From: Leishmania martiniquensis
Lineage: Eukaryota; Euglenozoa; Kinetoplastea; Trypanosomatida; Trypanosomatidae
NCBI RefSeq assembly: GCF_017916325.1
Contig: NC_090171.1
Location: 1,157,501 to 1,221,500 of the forward strand
Direction of reading: 5' to 3'
DNA length: 64,000 nucleotides
Shown here: positions 41,162 to 51,338 of the stretch, one piece after another
Numbering within the stretch: position 1 is the first letter of the stretch
How the letters are laid out: every line of letters begins with the position of its first letter
Position numbers and translations under genes: made by a program
Notes under the pieces: model-generated
Seen by the model: only the letters and a program-made list of their open reading frames with translations
The model's database searches: none
What the model was told of the DNA's origin: nothing

Positions 41162-44100
41162 TCACTTGGTCCTTGCAGCGGCGGCGGCCGCCTCAAGCTC
41201 TGCTTCCTCCTCCAGCGTTGACGGTGCAGACATGAGGCCAAGCTTCTTTGGTGCGGCGCCTGCAGCAACACGCTTGAACTGGACAAAGCCGTACGGGCTG
41301 GAGCCGATGTTGTCCAAATCGCCCATTTCAACGAGCTGCTGCTTCGTCACTACAAAGGAGAGACCGAAGACGGCGTACTCGGCGTCCCATAGCTCGACCA
41401 GCTGCCTCTCCTTGTTGTAGCTTTTTACGGTAGCCACGCTGCGCCCAAGGTTGGGAAGCTGGTGCGTACGCAGCACGTCGTAGTTGAGCAGCAGGACCGT
41501 GCCCGCAGACTGTGTAGACGTTTCCAGAAGCTCGTCCAGCTCCTCGTCGACGTCAATATCCTCCAGCACCTGCACCAAGATTGTCTCTTGGTTATGGCCC
41601 TGATGCGCGTTGCGAGACTCGAGAAACTTTCGGCAGCCTTCCGCCATGAAAGAGGCGTCGATCTTTTTGTTGATGATCGACAGCGACACCTCGACATCAC
41701 GCCACGCAAAGGCTTGGCTGCCACGCCGCCGCTGATCGTCCATTGTCTTCAGGTATGCTTCGTAGAAGATCTCTTCCGGGCTGTAGTAGTAGCCCAGCTG
41801 CGAGAAGGCGAAGGACATGCCTTGGAAGTGAGGGCTGGGACTGACGAGAAAGACGTTCAGAACGGGCAGAAGGTCGAGGCGGAAAGGACGACTGCACGAC
41901 GGTGAAAATACCGGACCCGCGGCACGCCCTTCCGCTGCAATACGTGAGACGAGCAGCACGCCGCGAGTGCGGTGCTTCCGCGTGACTTCGTTGTCAAGCA
42001 CGGACTCGAATACTTCCAGAAGCGGCGCCGACCATTCCCGCAGGAAGCTGTTGGGGTTGGCATCGGCGACGCGCACGCTTCCAAGTTTCGCGTCGTACCC
42101 GACAACCATGCCAAGGGCACCGAACGGGTGGGAGGCCCCATTTACAAGCAGGTGGCCGGCATCAAAGTGCAGCAGCAGGACATGGTTTTCATCCAGTGAT
42201 GTCTGGATGAGTTCCTCGAGTTGCGACAGCTGCAGCATGAGCAGCCCGTCCGCGTTGCTCTCTCCATGGTACGCCTTTACCTGCACCTCGCCCTCTAACC
42301 CTGCTACACGCAAGTACTGAGTCAAGCACACGTGCATGATCTCCAGCGTCACGTTTCGAATGACCAAAGCCGATATTTCAAATGGGAGGCGCTGCACCAC
42401 GTCGTCGAACGTGGTCGGGACGCCAAGGCGGGTGCAGGTCATGGCCACCATCGTCGGCATGACGGGCAGCGAGGGAAACGTGAACGCCTTTGACATGGCA
42501 AGCGCGCTCTTGCCTTCCCAAGCACTACCCAGCTCGTGCTGGCGCTCCACAAGCTCTAGCCGACTCTCCACGGTGGGCGCCATCGTCGCTGGGGCGCCGA
42601 CGCGCCGCGAGGACGGGTTCACGCTGCGCTTCGAGAAGATCAGATATCCATTTCCAGTCATGGCTTTGTGAAGACGATCCAGCGGGCACGACCAGAAGCG
42701 CGAAAACGTTTTCGGGTGGGCGTCGATCAGCACGGCCGTTTGCATTTCCTGATCGTAGCCGGCCAGCACACACCACTGCGGGTCTTCCACAATGTACAGC
42801 ACATTGTGCGCCACGCATGCATTGTACATTATCACCATCACATGTTCGGGGCACTCCGGGTCAGCGTTCGCATTCTTTACGTTGATGAGGATGGACTCAA
42901 GGTCGAAGACTGAAATCGTTGGCACCGCGTCCTCACGGAAGATCTTCGTGAGCACCGGGTAGAGGTGAACGTCGATGTCACGCTTCGACCGCTGCACGTA
43001 GCCGGCGGCGTACTCGTACACCTGCTCTAGTGGTAGCACGCCATCCACGAATACCTCGGCTGGCAGTTTCATGGTGCGGATAATGTCAGAGGCGGGCAGA
43101 CCGTTGCCGTACCCATGCGTGCCGGGGCGAACGCCAGCGAGCAGGTGCAACGCCCACGCTACACCGACGATGTGGGGACTGATGTGGTGAGAGATGGCCA
43201 CGGCGTCCGTGCCGAGCTGCGTCGTACCAAGCACCTTCCCGCTGCACAGCTCCGGCGTCCAGAATGTCTTGATCTCGTCCGTGGTGAACCCCGGGTTGAG
43301 CTCCTTCTTAAACACGCGAATGAAGCCGCGCGCGCGATGGCCCTCCTTGGCTGTCATCATCGCCTTGAAGAGGGATGCCACGGGCACCTCCTTCAGCTTC
43401 ACGTGCAGCGAGTCGTTCACGACGCCTTCGGCGATGGTCACCATCAGCTGTACTGCATTGCGAACGTCGACGACGACTGCATATGCGCCTTCGTTTCGTG
43501 GCGAGTACTGCCGCTCCATGTGGTGCGGGTTCGGCCCCAGGACGGAGGTCGCAAGGGGGGAGTTCAGCTCATCTTCGTCTTCGAAGGCGTCTACGAGCAT
43601 CGCTTGCTCCAGCACGTACGGGTCGTAGTTGACGATGCGGATCGCCTGTGTCTCCTCCTCGCAGTCCTGCGTAATGAGGCGCTGGAATTCCGGCAACTGC
43701 ATGCGAGTCTGCCGATCACCCACCTCGTTTGGGCCGAGCTCCACCTGCCCCATCGTCGGCGACACGTCAAGGTGCACCGCTTCTAGGCTGTATTCGCCCT
43801 TGAAACGGTTATCGACGTCGAGGAACTCGCGGATTATGTCCGCCATGATTGGCAGGTGTGGCGAGCCGGAGTGCAGCATGTGCAGCGGGGACTGTGTCGC
43901 GAAGAAGATGTCTTCGAGGGTGACGCGGCGCCGGCGGTCCTTGCAGTGCGCGTCGCCGCCAAGCAGGTAGGACAAGGCCACGGCCGCAGCGCCGAAGTGG
44001 CTGCATTGCATGAGGTCCGTGAGTGTATCCGGGTTCTCCACTTCATAGCTGCGAAAGAGGCTCATGCGTGCTTTTCGAATCTCAAGAACTTGCTGGCGCG

Positions 44101-44599
44101 TGTGCTTGGGCTGCTGGTGGCCCACCGAGGCAGAGCCCGCACTCCTGTTAGTCACGTCGTTCGTCGCGTTGCCAGACAGGGCGGCGCCGCCTCCGTGCAC
44201 AGAGGTCAAGTTGGCCACTGTGCTGCCCCCGGGAGCACCGCTGTAAGCCATGAAGCCAAAGCCCGTGCGGCTCTCCGGTAGCGGTGCGGTGCCGGTCGTC
44301 GAGGCACCGCTACGGTTTTGCCGATGGAAACTGCCGCCGCTAACACCCATACCCGCCTCTGGTGTGGCCGCTGTGGCGTTGGGACTGAAGGAAACGAGCG
44401 ACGACGGCCTTCGGGCTCCACCTCGGTCGGAGGTGGCTTCATCGTCCGTGGCCCTCTGAATGTCGTTTGGGGCGGCCCCACTGCCGTAGATGCGGTCCTG
44501 GTCGATGAGCCGTCGGTTGGCCGAGCACAGCTGATCCAGCTCACCGAGCGCGGCTTCCCACTTCTGCAGGTGCTCCTGCACCGACGGTCCGTTGCCCAT
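41162..44599 (-). CDS. Four tandem degenerate papain/phytochelatin-synthase-like modules, N-myristoylation motif
   Basis: 1145 residues from ATG 44599, with a 7-nt predicted 5' UTR. It starts MGNGPS, a good N-myristoylation motif, then a disordered linker to ~165. Four modules follow (about 196-430, 467-658, 705-890, 903-1110). Each has a helix resembling the phytochelatin-synthase active-site helix (SHFGAAAVALSYLLGG in module 1), a strand with H or D plus G-YD, a DAxPxxFxxxWxxPL block (modules 2 and 3: 626-640, 846-860) and a closing GYLIFSKR or GFVQFKR strand. The Cys expected for catalysis is replaced (Phe202 in module 1). Module 3 keeps His824 and Asp846 in the right order. It is probably a membrane-attached pseudoenzyme. 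The fold assignment is inference from pattern; an unrelated trypanosomatid family is possible. Confidence 0.75.
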   Translation of the reverse strand: MGNGPSVQEHLQKWEAALGELDQLCSANRRLIDQDRIYGSGAAPNDIQRATDDEATSDRGGARRPSSLVSFSPNATAATPEAGMGVSGGSFHRQNRSGASTTGTAPLPESRTGFGFMAYSGAPGGSTVANLTSVHGGGAALSGNATNDVTNRSAGSASVGHQQPKHTRQQVLEIRKARMSLFRSYEVENPDTLTDLMQCSHFGAAAVALSYLLGGDAHCKDRRRRVTLEDIFFATQSPLHMLHSGSPHLPIMADIIREFLDVDNRFKGEYSLEAVHLDVSPTMGQVELGPNEVGDRQTRMQLPEFQRLITQDCEEETQAIRIVNYDPYVLEQAMLVDAFEDEDELNSPLATSVLGPNPHHMERQYSPRNEGAYAVVVDVRNAVQLMVTIAEGVVNDSLHVKLKEVPVASLFKAMMTAKEGHRARGFIRVFKKELNPGFTTDEIKTFWTPELCSGKVLGTTQLGTDAVAISHHISPHIVGVAWALHLLAGVRPGTHGYGNGLPASDIIRTMKLPAEVFVDGVLPLEQVYEYAAGYVQRSKRDIDVHLYPVLTKIFREDAVPTISVFDLESILINVKNANADPECPEHVMVIMYNACVAHNVLYIVEDPQWCVLAGYDQEMQTAVLIDAHPKTFSRFWSCPLDRLHKAMTGNGYLIFSKRSVNPSSRRVGAPATMAPTVESRLELVERQHELGSAWEGKSALAMSKAFTFPSLPVMPTMVAMTCTRLGVPTTFDDVVQRLPFEISALVIRNVTLEIMHVCLTQYLRVAGLEGEVQVKAYHGESNADGLLMLQLSQLEELIQTSLDENHVLLLHFDAGHLLVNGASHPFGALGMVVGYDAKLGSVRVADANPNSFLREWSAPLLEVFESVLDNEVTRKHRTRGVLLVSRIAAEGRAAGPVFSPSCSRPFRLDLLPVLNVFLVSPSPHFQGMSFAFSQLGYYYSPEEIFYEAYLKTMDDQRRRGSQAFAWRDVEVSLSIINKKIDASFMAEGCRKFLESRNAHQGHNQETILVQVLEDIDVDEELDELLETSTQSAGTVLLLNYDVLRTHQLPNLGRSVATVKSYNKERQLVELWDAEYAVFGLSFVVTKQQLVEMGDLDNIGSSPYGFVQFKRVAAGAAPKKLGLMSAPSTLEEEAELEAAAAAARTK

Positions 44600-45467
44600 G
44601 ACTGTCCTGCCGAGGATGTAGTGTGAATGAGTGTTTGATTGGGTGCGTGGGCGGAGGTAACCGCGGAGGAAAAAAGGAGTGAGAGAGAGCGACCGAGCGC
44701 AAAAAAAAACAGTTTCGAATACTTTGTGGAAGTGTGTGTGTGCGCGCGCGCGGTTGCTGTTGTGGCGACGGTCACAAAGCTATGGAGAAAGGTAAAAGAA
44801 ATGGCGTTAGAAGCCCTTCTTGCGGTTGTGTCTCTCTCTGTGTGCGTGTACGTGGTCGATGCTGCACGCGCCTGATGTCTTGCGAGAAGGGCGCTCCGCT
44901 ATGTGTGACGGTGCGCATGCACGCACGGGGAGAGGGTGTGATGCAGCGGGAGGGTGAGGGGGGTGGGGGCAGGCGAGCCCACAAACCACCGCGCTGATAG
45001 GGGATGCGGAAGCATCAGACGCAAAAGAAAAAGAGCAGGGCAGAGGAGGTGCAGGGCTGCGTCATCAGAAAGGACACAAAGCGCACGGTAGATGGGAGAG
45101 CTGAAGGCAGCGCACCGCGGCGGTGCGACAGCAGCCAACGCGTGCAGCGGCACCGACTACGGGCCCGTTCGTTCTCTTCTTTCGCGGGGAGAGCGGCGCT
45201 GCGCTACACCACGAAAAAAAAAGAGCCCTTGCCGTCCTCCACTTCGCGGCTTGCGCTTCTTTGCAGCGCCGCGGTCGGCCAGCTCATGGGAGCTCATACA
45301 TAACGAGCTTGTCACTGCACTCGAATGCGCGGACACCCAAAAGGGAGAGCGAGACTGGGCGGCCCCCCATTTCTCACCCCCCAAAAATATAATAACAGGC
45401 AAGAAAGCGGAGAGGAGGGGAGACGCTCAACCTCATAGCAGCGCCGCTCTTTGTGCCTTTCGTTCCC
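44600..45467. other. Intergenic region between coiled-coil and phytochelatin-synthase-like genes
   Basis: No supported gene. It holds the pyrimidine tract near 44670-44715 and a TG run near 44732-44750. Confidence 0.5.
44607..44608 (-). promoter_or_regulatory. Predicted spliced-leader acceptor AG for the phytochelatin-synthase-like gene
   Basis: First AG after a CT/T-rich sense tract (44670-44715). It leaves only a 7-nt 5' UTR; a second AG at 44602-44603 would leave 2 nt. Confidence 0.45.
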
Positions 45468-45746
45468 TTAGCAGCACTTGCTGTCGTCGCAGTCGACAAG
45501 GGCGCGCAGTCCTTCAGCGATGATGTCGGCGTGCTGAATCGTAGAAGAGGCGGCATCGATGCCGCGACCCTTGCCGAATCGCTTGCAGAGCTCCTCTTCT
45601 TCCTTCTCAAGGGCTTCCGTATCCACCTGCATGCAGTTGAGCTCCTCCTGGAGTTTGCCGAGTGTGGCCTGGGCCGCCTCTGCCTCTTGCGCGTTGCGGG
45701 CACGCAGCGCATCCAGTTGAGCCTGCAACTCGGCTACGGCCGCCAT
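45468..45746 (-). CDS. 92-residue coiled-coil protein ending in Cys-Cys
   Basis: Starts at ATG 45746. Residues 1-55 form one long heptad-like helix (LQAQLDALRARNAQEAEAAQ, continuing to EALEKEEEELCKRF). A short second part (HADIIAEGLRALVDCDD) ends in SKCC. A terminal Cys-Cys is the pattern geranylgeranylated on Rab proteins, but this protein has no GTPase domain, so membrane attachment by that route is speculative. The overall size and single helix recall small tubulin- or dynein-associated trypanosomatid proteins, but I recognise no family. The long gene-free region of nearly 3 kb lies upstream. Confidence 0.65.
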   Translation of the reverse strand: MAAVAELQAQLDALRARNAQEAEAAQATLGKLQEELNCMQVDTEALEKEEEELCKRFGKGRGIDAASSTIQHADIIAEGLRALVDCDDSKCC

Positions 45747-48741
45747 GAATTCGCTCGGTGTTATGGTGTGCGCTCAGTCTTTGCCCGCTTTTTTTTTCTC
45801 CCCGCCTCCTCTGTCAATAAAGCTGCAGCGGTCAGAAGGGGGCTAAGAGAAAGTTAAAGAAGCGCGGGTGGTGCTGGTGGTGGTGCGAGCAGAGCAGCTG
45901 CAGTGCAAGAAGGGGCAGGAGGATATACGGACACGAGGAATGGGTGTCGGTCGGGAAAAAAAGACAGGAATGGGGAGGGAGGCCGACTTGCGAGTCTGAC
46001 GAAAAAGAGAGCGGCGCACCCCGCCGGACTCCTCCACGACGGCGAGCCCTCAAAAGGAGGCCTCAGCTAATGTTTGAGGGGGGCCGACATCCTTGTGGGG
46101 CAGCCGCAAGGCCGCCACATCGAAGCAAGAGCGCCTGTGCTGTCGCTCGGGCCCGTCGGCTCTCCCCCACGCGCGCCGTCAGGCGTCAGAGCTCCTTTAC
46201 TCGTTTGGGAGCCATGAAAGAAACAGCATCGACGGTGCAAGAGCACTGCAGCACCCTCGAGAAGGGAGGGGAGCGTCAGTACCTTCGAACGTGCAGGCCA
46301 CGTTCCACGCAAGCGACTTCAAGAGGGGACTCTTCATTCAAGCATCAACCCCAGTTGGCGATTCCGCACCCGTCTGAACGTTCTGCCCATGAGAAGATGC
46401 CCATCACGGCATATTCCCTTCCCTTCCCCAATGCACTCTTCCTCTTTCCCTCCCCTCCCCCTCCCCCAGACGTCCCTCCGTGCCAGATGAATCGAGACTG
46501 AAAGACGTTTTTTTTCACTAACGCCCCCTTTGCCACTCAGAGAGAGAGAGAAACGCACGCACACAGCTGTGTGTGTATGTGCCCTCCCCCCTCTCTCTCT
46601 GTCAGTGGGTGTGCGTATCCAAGGGTGTCCTAAGCGTGTCGTAGCCCATCATGCAGATAGCAGAGGGGGATACGGAGGGAGGGAGGCGCGGTGCGACGCC
46701 GCCCTTTTAACAACAAAAAGGAGCACACACCTCCACACAGCTAAGGTACAGAGTGCTCCTGACAGCACCGCACGGGCCTCGTCTCGATGCGCCCATTCAC
46801 ATATCAGCACACACACACACACAAGCATGCGTGTACACGCACGAATAGCAACGAAAGCATCTCAGATCACTGCACTTAGCGACGAAGGTATGAATCATGG
46901 AGAGGGAGTGAACAGGGGGAAGAGCCAGAAGAAGTTGGCTGCCCTTGCATGTGCGCCAGACAGCGCATCCTGTAGGCCCACCTCGTGCCACCCCTCTCCA
47001 ATGAACGCGAACCTCTCCGCTTGGAAATGTGATCTTCACACACCTGGGCATCACACGACGCGATGCATCGTATCAACAAAGACTCCTCCAACCGCACACA
47101 CGTACCCACAGGCTGACTGATGCACGCGAACGGCCATGAACGCCGGAACGTCTGTTACGAAGAGAAAGAGAGAGAGAGGGGGCAAAAAAATATAAGGACT
47201 CGTTGACAGCGGGTGCATCAAGTGAAGGACTCCATGGACTGTGTGCCTGTTTGAGAGAGAGCCTCAAGGCGGGGGGGCTGCCTGGCATCCCCCTTTTCGG
47301 CACCTACGGGGGGGTAAAAGGCTCTTCTCTAGCCCTCTTGTAGCATGCGCACCAAGCTCGAAATTCTGCGATACTGCGAGTGTGAGCCGGATACCATGTC
47401 GGCCACTTCGACACACATAGTGCATACGTAGATACATATGTATGCAGATTCGTTTCCTCTTTTTAGTATCAATGACGTTACGAACTGAGTGACAACTGCC
47501 CTCACCACAGGAGGAAGTCAATGAGGAATGCGGCGGGGCGAAGGAGAGAGAGAGGGGGGCAAAGGGAAAAAGAGGGAGCAGAGGGACACTTAGACAGGTG
47601 CAAGGATAATACATAGCGAGGCTCTTAGATGCGCGCCGCCCGAAACCGGCGCTAGACGCGCACGGTGCATCGAGCCACGCAGCATCAGAGAGGGGAAGAG
47701 TCACCGATACAAGAGAGGAAGAGAACCGAGGGAAGCGCCGAGCCAACCCGAGATGGACAACGAAATCAGAGAGCGGGGCCCAAAGAAACAGAAGTAATGG
47801 GGATAGGGGTGGTGATGACGGTGGTGAGGACGATAGCAATACATCTAGTAACGCCGCTCCCGTTCTTCCCTCCCTCCGACTGCCGATACAAACGACTAAA
47901 CCCGTGAGCGAAGAAGAATGATGATGGGGGGGGGGCGGGGAAAGGTGTACGCGTGTGGGCCGCAGGAGCGGGGAGGAGGGAAGGCGAAGGAGAGCACTTC
48001 ACGCGTACCCCCACGGTGTGTGAAGAGGAAGGGAAGAAACTGTAAATCGAAAACAGCAAAGGATGCCACCAAGACAGGGCACTCATGCGCCTACGCAGGG
48101 GCGACATTAATGTCAAGCCGACTAAACAGAGCCGCCAAGAAAAGAAGCACATGGATAGGCTTGCTACGAGCGGTGCGTTGGCGCATGTATATATATATAT
48201 ACATACATATTGCATCCAGAGTGTTTTGACAAGCTGAGTTGTATATATGTGCGTGTGTGCATGTCGGGGGTGGGGTTGGAGGGGATAGGGAACTATTCTG
48301 CGACACCCACACCACACAAAGTGCGGTGTGTTTCATGGGCTACGATTAGGCACACTCAAGGACTGCCGGCGAGGCACACACACACATATATATATAAACA
48401 GACAGGCCCGTTAACTATAGACTACATGTATAACACGTATGCCTGTGGCCCTCTTCTTATCCGGGTAGCGCACGCACGCGTAAACACACGTCATAGTGCT
48501 CTCGCGACGAGAAGAAGCGTAGAGGCAGATGCGGAGGGGAATGGGCGACAGAAGGGGAGACAAGGCGCCGAGAGAGGAGGTAAAACTACTCAAGAGAAAA
48601 ACCGAAACATCACGCAGCAGAGGAGCAGATGCGTGGCGGAGGAGAGGGGGGGGTGCAGAGATAATCGGAGTGCCAACAGCAGCCACAGAAGAGCGCACGC
48701 ACCGTGCAGCAGCTATGAGGCCGACTAGGCTCGACCGTCGG
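45747..48741. other. Gene-free region of nearly 3 kb
   Basis: The longest stretch without a supportable CDS. Frames of up to about 190 codons exist but start at non-ATG codons or read simple repeats. It holds TA/CA microsatellites (about 48184-48210, 48374-48397), TG/CT runs and homopolymers. I see no tRNA-like fold or C/D box pair that I would defend. Confidence 0.55.
48184..48210. repeat. TA/CATA microsatellite
   Basis: Direct reading; a further TA-rich run occurs at about 48374-48397. Confidence 0.8.
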
Positions 48742-49524
48742 CTAGTAGAGACAGTCAAAGGGATGGACCGGCTCTACAAAGGCACCCATGTAGCCCTCCC
48801 CAATGCTGCGATTCGCCATGTCGTACCCTGAAATGCCCACGCAGGGGTACACGGTCTGGCCCTTCAGCCCGCTCTGTGTTTCGAGCATCATACCCGCGTA
48901 CTTCCCGTTCATGAACATTTGCACGGCACCGGCGTCGGTGTCCACTACGAAGGAGACGATGCCGCCACAGATGGGCACAAGTAAACGCCACAAGTGGTGC
49001 GTCTCCACGCCTTTCACGAACACCTTTGAGGTCTGCAGGTCCATGTAGGCTTCCCAAGGCTTACCCAGCGGCGTAGGAACGGCGCCGATGGTCTGCAGAA
49101 AGCTTGGCTGCGCCAGATCCTGCTCCAGCGACACGCTCGCCTCCGCGCTCGGAGTCACCGCCTTACCGAACTCCACGTCCCGCAGGTCTTCATCGCGGAC
49201 GTAGACGCAGGCCGTGCAGAAGCCCACACGACTGTTGTCGGTGTTGATGCGGTAGGAGAAGAAGTACTTTCCGGTGCCCGGTCGCATGGCGAGGTCGCCA
49301 ATGACGGGACGGTACGGTAGCTCACCACCGCCTTTGTGCCACACGCTGCTGCCCTCGATGGTGTAGATGGGGCAGGCACGAACCCACTCGAAGGTCACGC
49401 TCTTGACGCTATCCGGCGTGGCGGGCACGTAGGCGCTTGGCGCAGGGCTACCAGTGCTGGAATGGCGCGCCTCGCTCACCCTCGGGCTCGAGAAGCCCTT
49501 TACGATGGCAGGCATTCGGAACAT
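48742..49524 (-). CDS. SPRY (B30.2-like) domain protein
   Basis: 260 residues from ATG 49524 (a second Met at residue 4 is possible). Residues ~35-250 resemble a single SPRY beta-sandwich. I see strand WVRACPIYTIEG with W-H-K-G, VIGDLAMRPGTGKYFFSYRI, DNSRVGFCTACVYV, SFVVDTDAGAVQMFMNGKYAG (SPRY G-x-NG core) and a final TVYPCVGISGYDM strand. SPRY domains bind peptides or proteins. There is no RING, B-box or SOCS box, so the partner is unknown. Residues 13-40 are Ser/Pro-rich and disordered. Confidence 0.75.
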   Translation of the reverse strand: MFRMPAIVKGFSSPRVSEARHSSTGSPAPSAYVPATPDSVKSVTFEWVRACPIYTIEGSSVWHKGGGELPYRPVIGDLAMRPGTGKYFFSYRINTDNSRVGFCTACVYVRDEDLRDVEFGKAVTPSAEASVSLEQDLAQPSFLQTIGAVPTPLGKPWEAYMDLQTSKVFVKGVETHHLWRLLVPICGGIVSFVVDTDAGAVQMFMNGKYAGMMLETQSGLKGQTVYPCVGISGYDMANRSIGEGYMGAFVEPVHPFDCLY

Positions 49525-50924
49525 TTTTACCCTTGCAAGGGCGGATTCGGCAACGCGGAGGCGGAGGGACTTCCCTAACGACCGTAGGGCTCTACGAGTG
49601 TGACGGCAAAGAGAAAGCAGCCGCTGCGTTCTAGAGAGAGAGAGCGGAGAGAGGACAAGGAATCTGACCTCTCGCAGCGGTGACGATGCCGATGAAGAGG
49701 ACGGCCTCTTCAGCTTCTCCGCGCGCTGGCGAACCTGTGTGCAGGCTCCGATTCCTGATCCAGCCTCTCTGCTATCCTCACACCTTGACCCCCCGCTTGC
49801 TACTGCCCAACTGAACGGCGGAAGACGCCTACGGGAACAGAGAGAGAAGGAGGGTGGGGCGTAACAGACGTGCGTGTGGTGAGTCTATCGCAGAAGTCAA
49901 TACTGCAAGCGAACAGAACGTGTGTGCGCATACGCTGCCTTTCCTTGCGATTTTTTTTTTTGCGCCTCTGCTCTGCTGTGTACGTGTATGCGTGAGTGAT
50001 GGAGTTGCCCAGAACTGTGTCTGCCTTGTGCGCACAGAGATGGAGAGAGGACGCTATGAGTGAGGCGCGAAGACGCCGGGATGCGTGAGAGGCGAGCAGT
50101 TTCTTGGGCAAGAACAAGGAGGCAGCCACAGGAATCAACCAAACGCACACGAACATGCACACAGAAGAAAGAGCTAGGAAAGCGTCGGAAAGCTACCTGC
50201 AAAGGATGTGGAGTAGAGGAAGAGGTGAGTGACTGCAGCCCAGCAGTGTTGTTCGCGCACATGCTCGCAGCTACGCGGAGTTGCGTGTGCGTACGGGACG
50301 GTGCGACGAAGAGTAACGAGGAAGTGGTGAGAGCCCCGCATGAAGGGCGAGAGCGCCCCCTAATACAGCGCGCACAACGACCCGCGGCGGACACGCACGC
50401 CTAGGCGGGTGGGTTACTCGACGATCCCTTCAGCGGGTACCCCACGCCCACGTCCCGACGGCGTGATGGTGCTGCCCAGCGCCCCCCCCTCCCCCTCGAT
50501 GATTGGGGGCCTCGGCTGCGCGTCTTCACTCTCTCTTTGGGGATTCGAATGAAATGGGGCGGCAAAAAGAAAACCAAAACGAAAAGAAGCGCACGGGGAG
50601 TCAAAGCGATGGGGGGAGGGACCGCGGCACCGGCCACGGCGGCTGGCGCGTCAAGTGCTCCCCGACACACGCACGCGCGCACACACACACCTCCCCCATT
50701 GCCAACTGCATGCGATCCACCCCCTCACTGTCGTCAGAAAACTCAGCATCACGCAACCACATTCACGTGCGACAAGGCCACCCGGTCGCTCAAACGAGCT
50801 GGGGTGGCTGGCACGCTGTGTCTGTCTGTGTGTGTGAGACAGTACGGGCGCGAAGGAAGGAGCCAGAGAGATGGCCGGGGTCTTAGGCGAGGTCTGCGCA
50901 TCTGCGTAGCTACGACGCGGCGTC
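49525..50924. other. Intergenic region upstream of the SPRY gene, including 3' UTR of eS24 copy A
   Basis: No supported gene. Bases 50325-50924 belong to the duplicated unit. CA/CG-rich runs occur near 50666-50690. Confidence 0.5.
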
Positions 50925-51338
50925 TTACTTCTTCTTGGACGCCTGCTTGCCCTTCGCCTTCCCGCGCAGCTTCTTGTTGCGGTTGCGGCGCTCCTTCACC
51001 GACTTGCGGGCCGGTAGGCGAGCCTTGCCGAAGCCCATGCGGGTCTTGCGGTAGTTGGGCTCATAGCGCTTCAGGGACGCGAGGTTATCGTAGATCAGGC
51101 CAAAGCCGGTGGTCCTGCCGCCGCCAAACTTCGTCTTGAAGCCGAAGAGAGACACCTGGTTCTCATCCGGCACCTTGTACAGCGTGGCCAGCTTCTTCCG
51201 GATCAGCTGCGTCGGCACGGTGCCGCACCAGTGCGGGTGGCTTACCTCCACGATGAACTGCTTGCGGTTGAGGAGCTTGTTCACCTTGAACTGGGAGGTG
51301 CGGATGGACACCTCCGCTTTCTTCTTCTGAAAGACCAT
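50925..51338 (-). CDS. RPS24: 40S ribosomal protein eS24, copy A
   Basis: 137 residues from ATG 51338. It aligns by eye with eukaryotic eS24: start of the beta sheet (SIRTSQFKVNKLLNRKQFIVEV), SHPHWCGTVPTQLIRKKLA, FGFKTKFGGGRTTGFGLIYD (compare human [20 protein letters not shown]) and a Lys/Arg-rich tail ending KQASKKK that is typical of kinetoplastid ribosomal proteins. It is a component of the small cytosolic ribosomal subunit. The gene is identical to copy B at 52183-52596. The SL acceptor predicted at 51357-51358 leaves an 18-nt 5' UTR. Two adjacent identical genes are a common way to raise mRNA dose in trypanosomatids, which lack gene-level promoters. Confidence 0.95.
   Translation of the reverse strand: MVFQKKKAEVSIRTSQFKVNKLLNRKQFIVEVSHPHWCGTVPTQLIRKKLATLYKVPDENQVSLFGFKTKFGGGRTTGFGLIYDNLASLKRYEPNYRKTRMGFGKARLPARKSVKERRNRNKKLRGKAKGKQASKKK

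Noticed and set aside
43115..43786. 223-codon plus-strand frame opposite the phytochelatin-synthase-like gene
   Set aside because: Antisense of a strong CDS with a His/Arg/Val-rich product typical of such shadows.
47264..48317. Two overlapping minus-strand frames in the 3-kb gap (47264-47839 and 47766-48317)
   Set aside because: The first starts at TTG, both are rich in Pro/Ser/Leu from simple sequence, and neither shows a domain.
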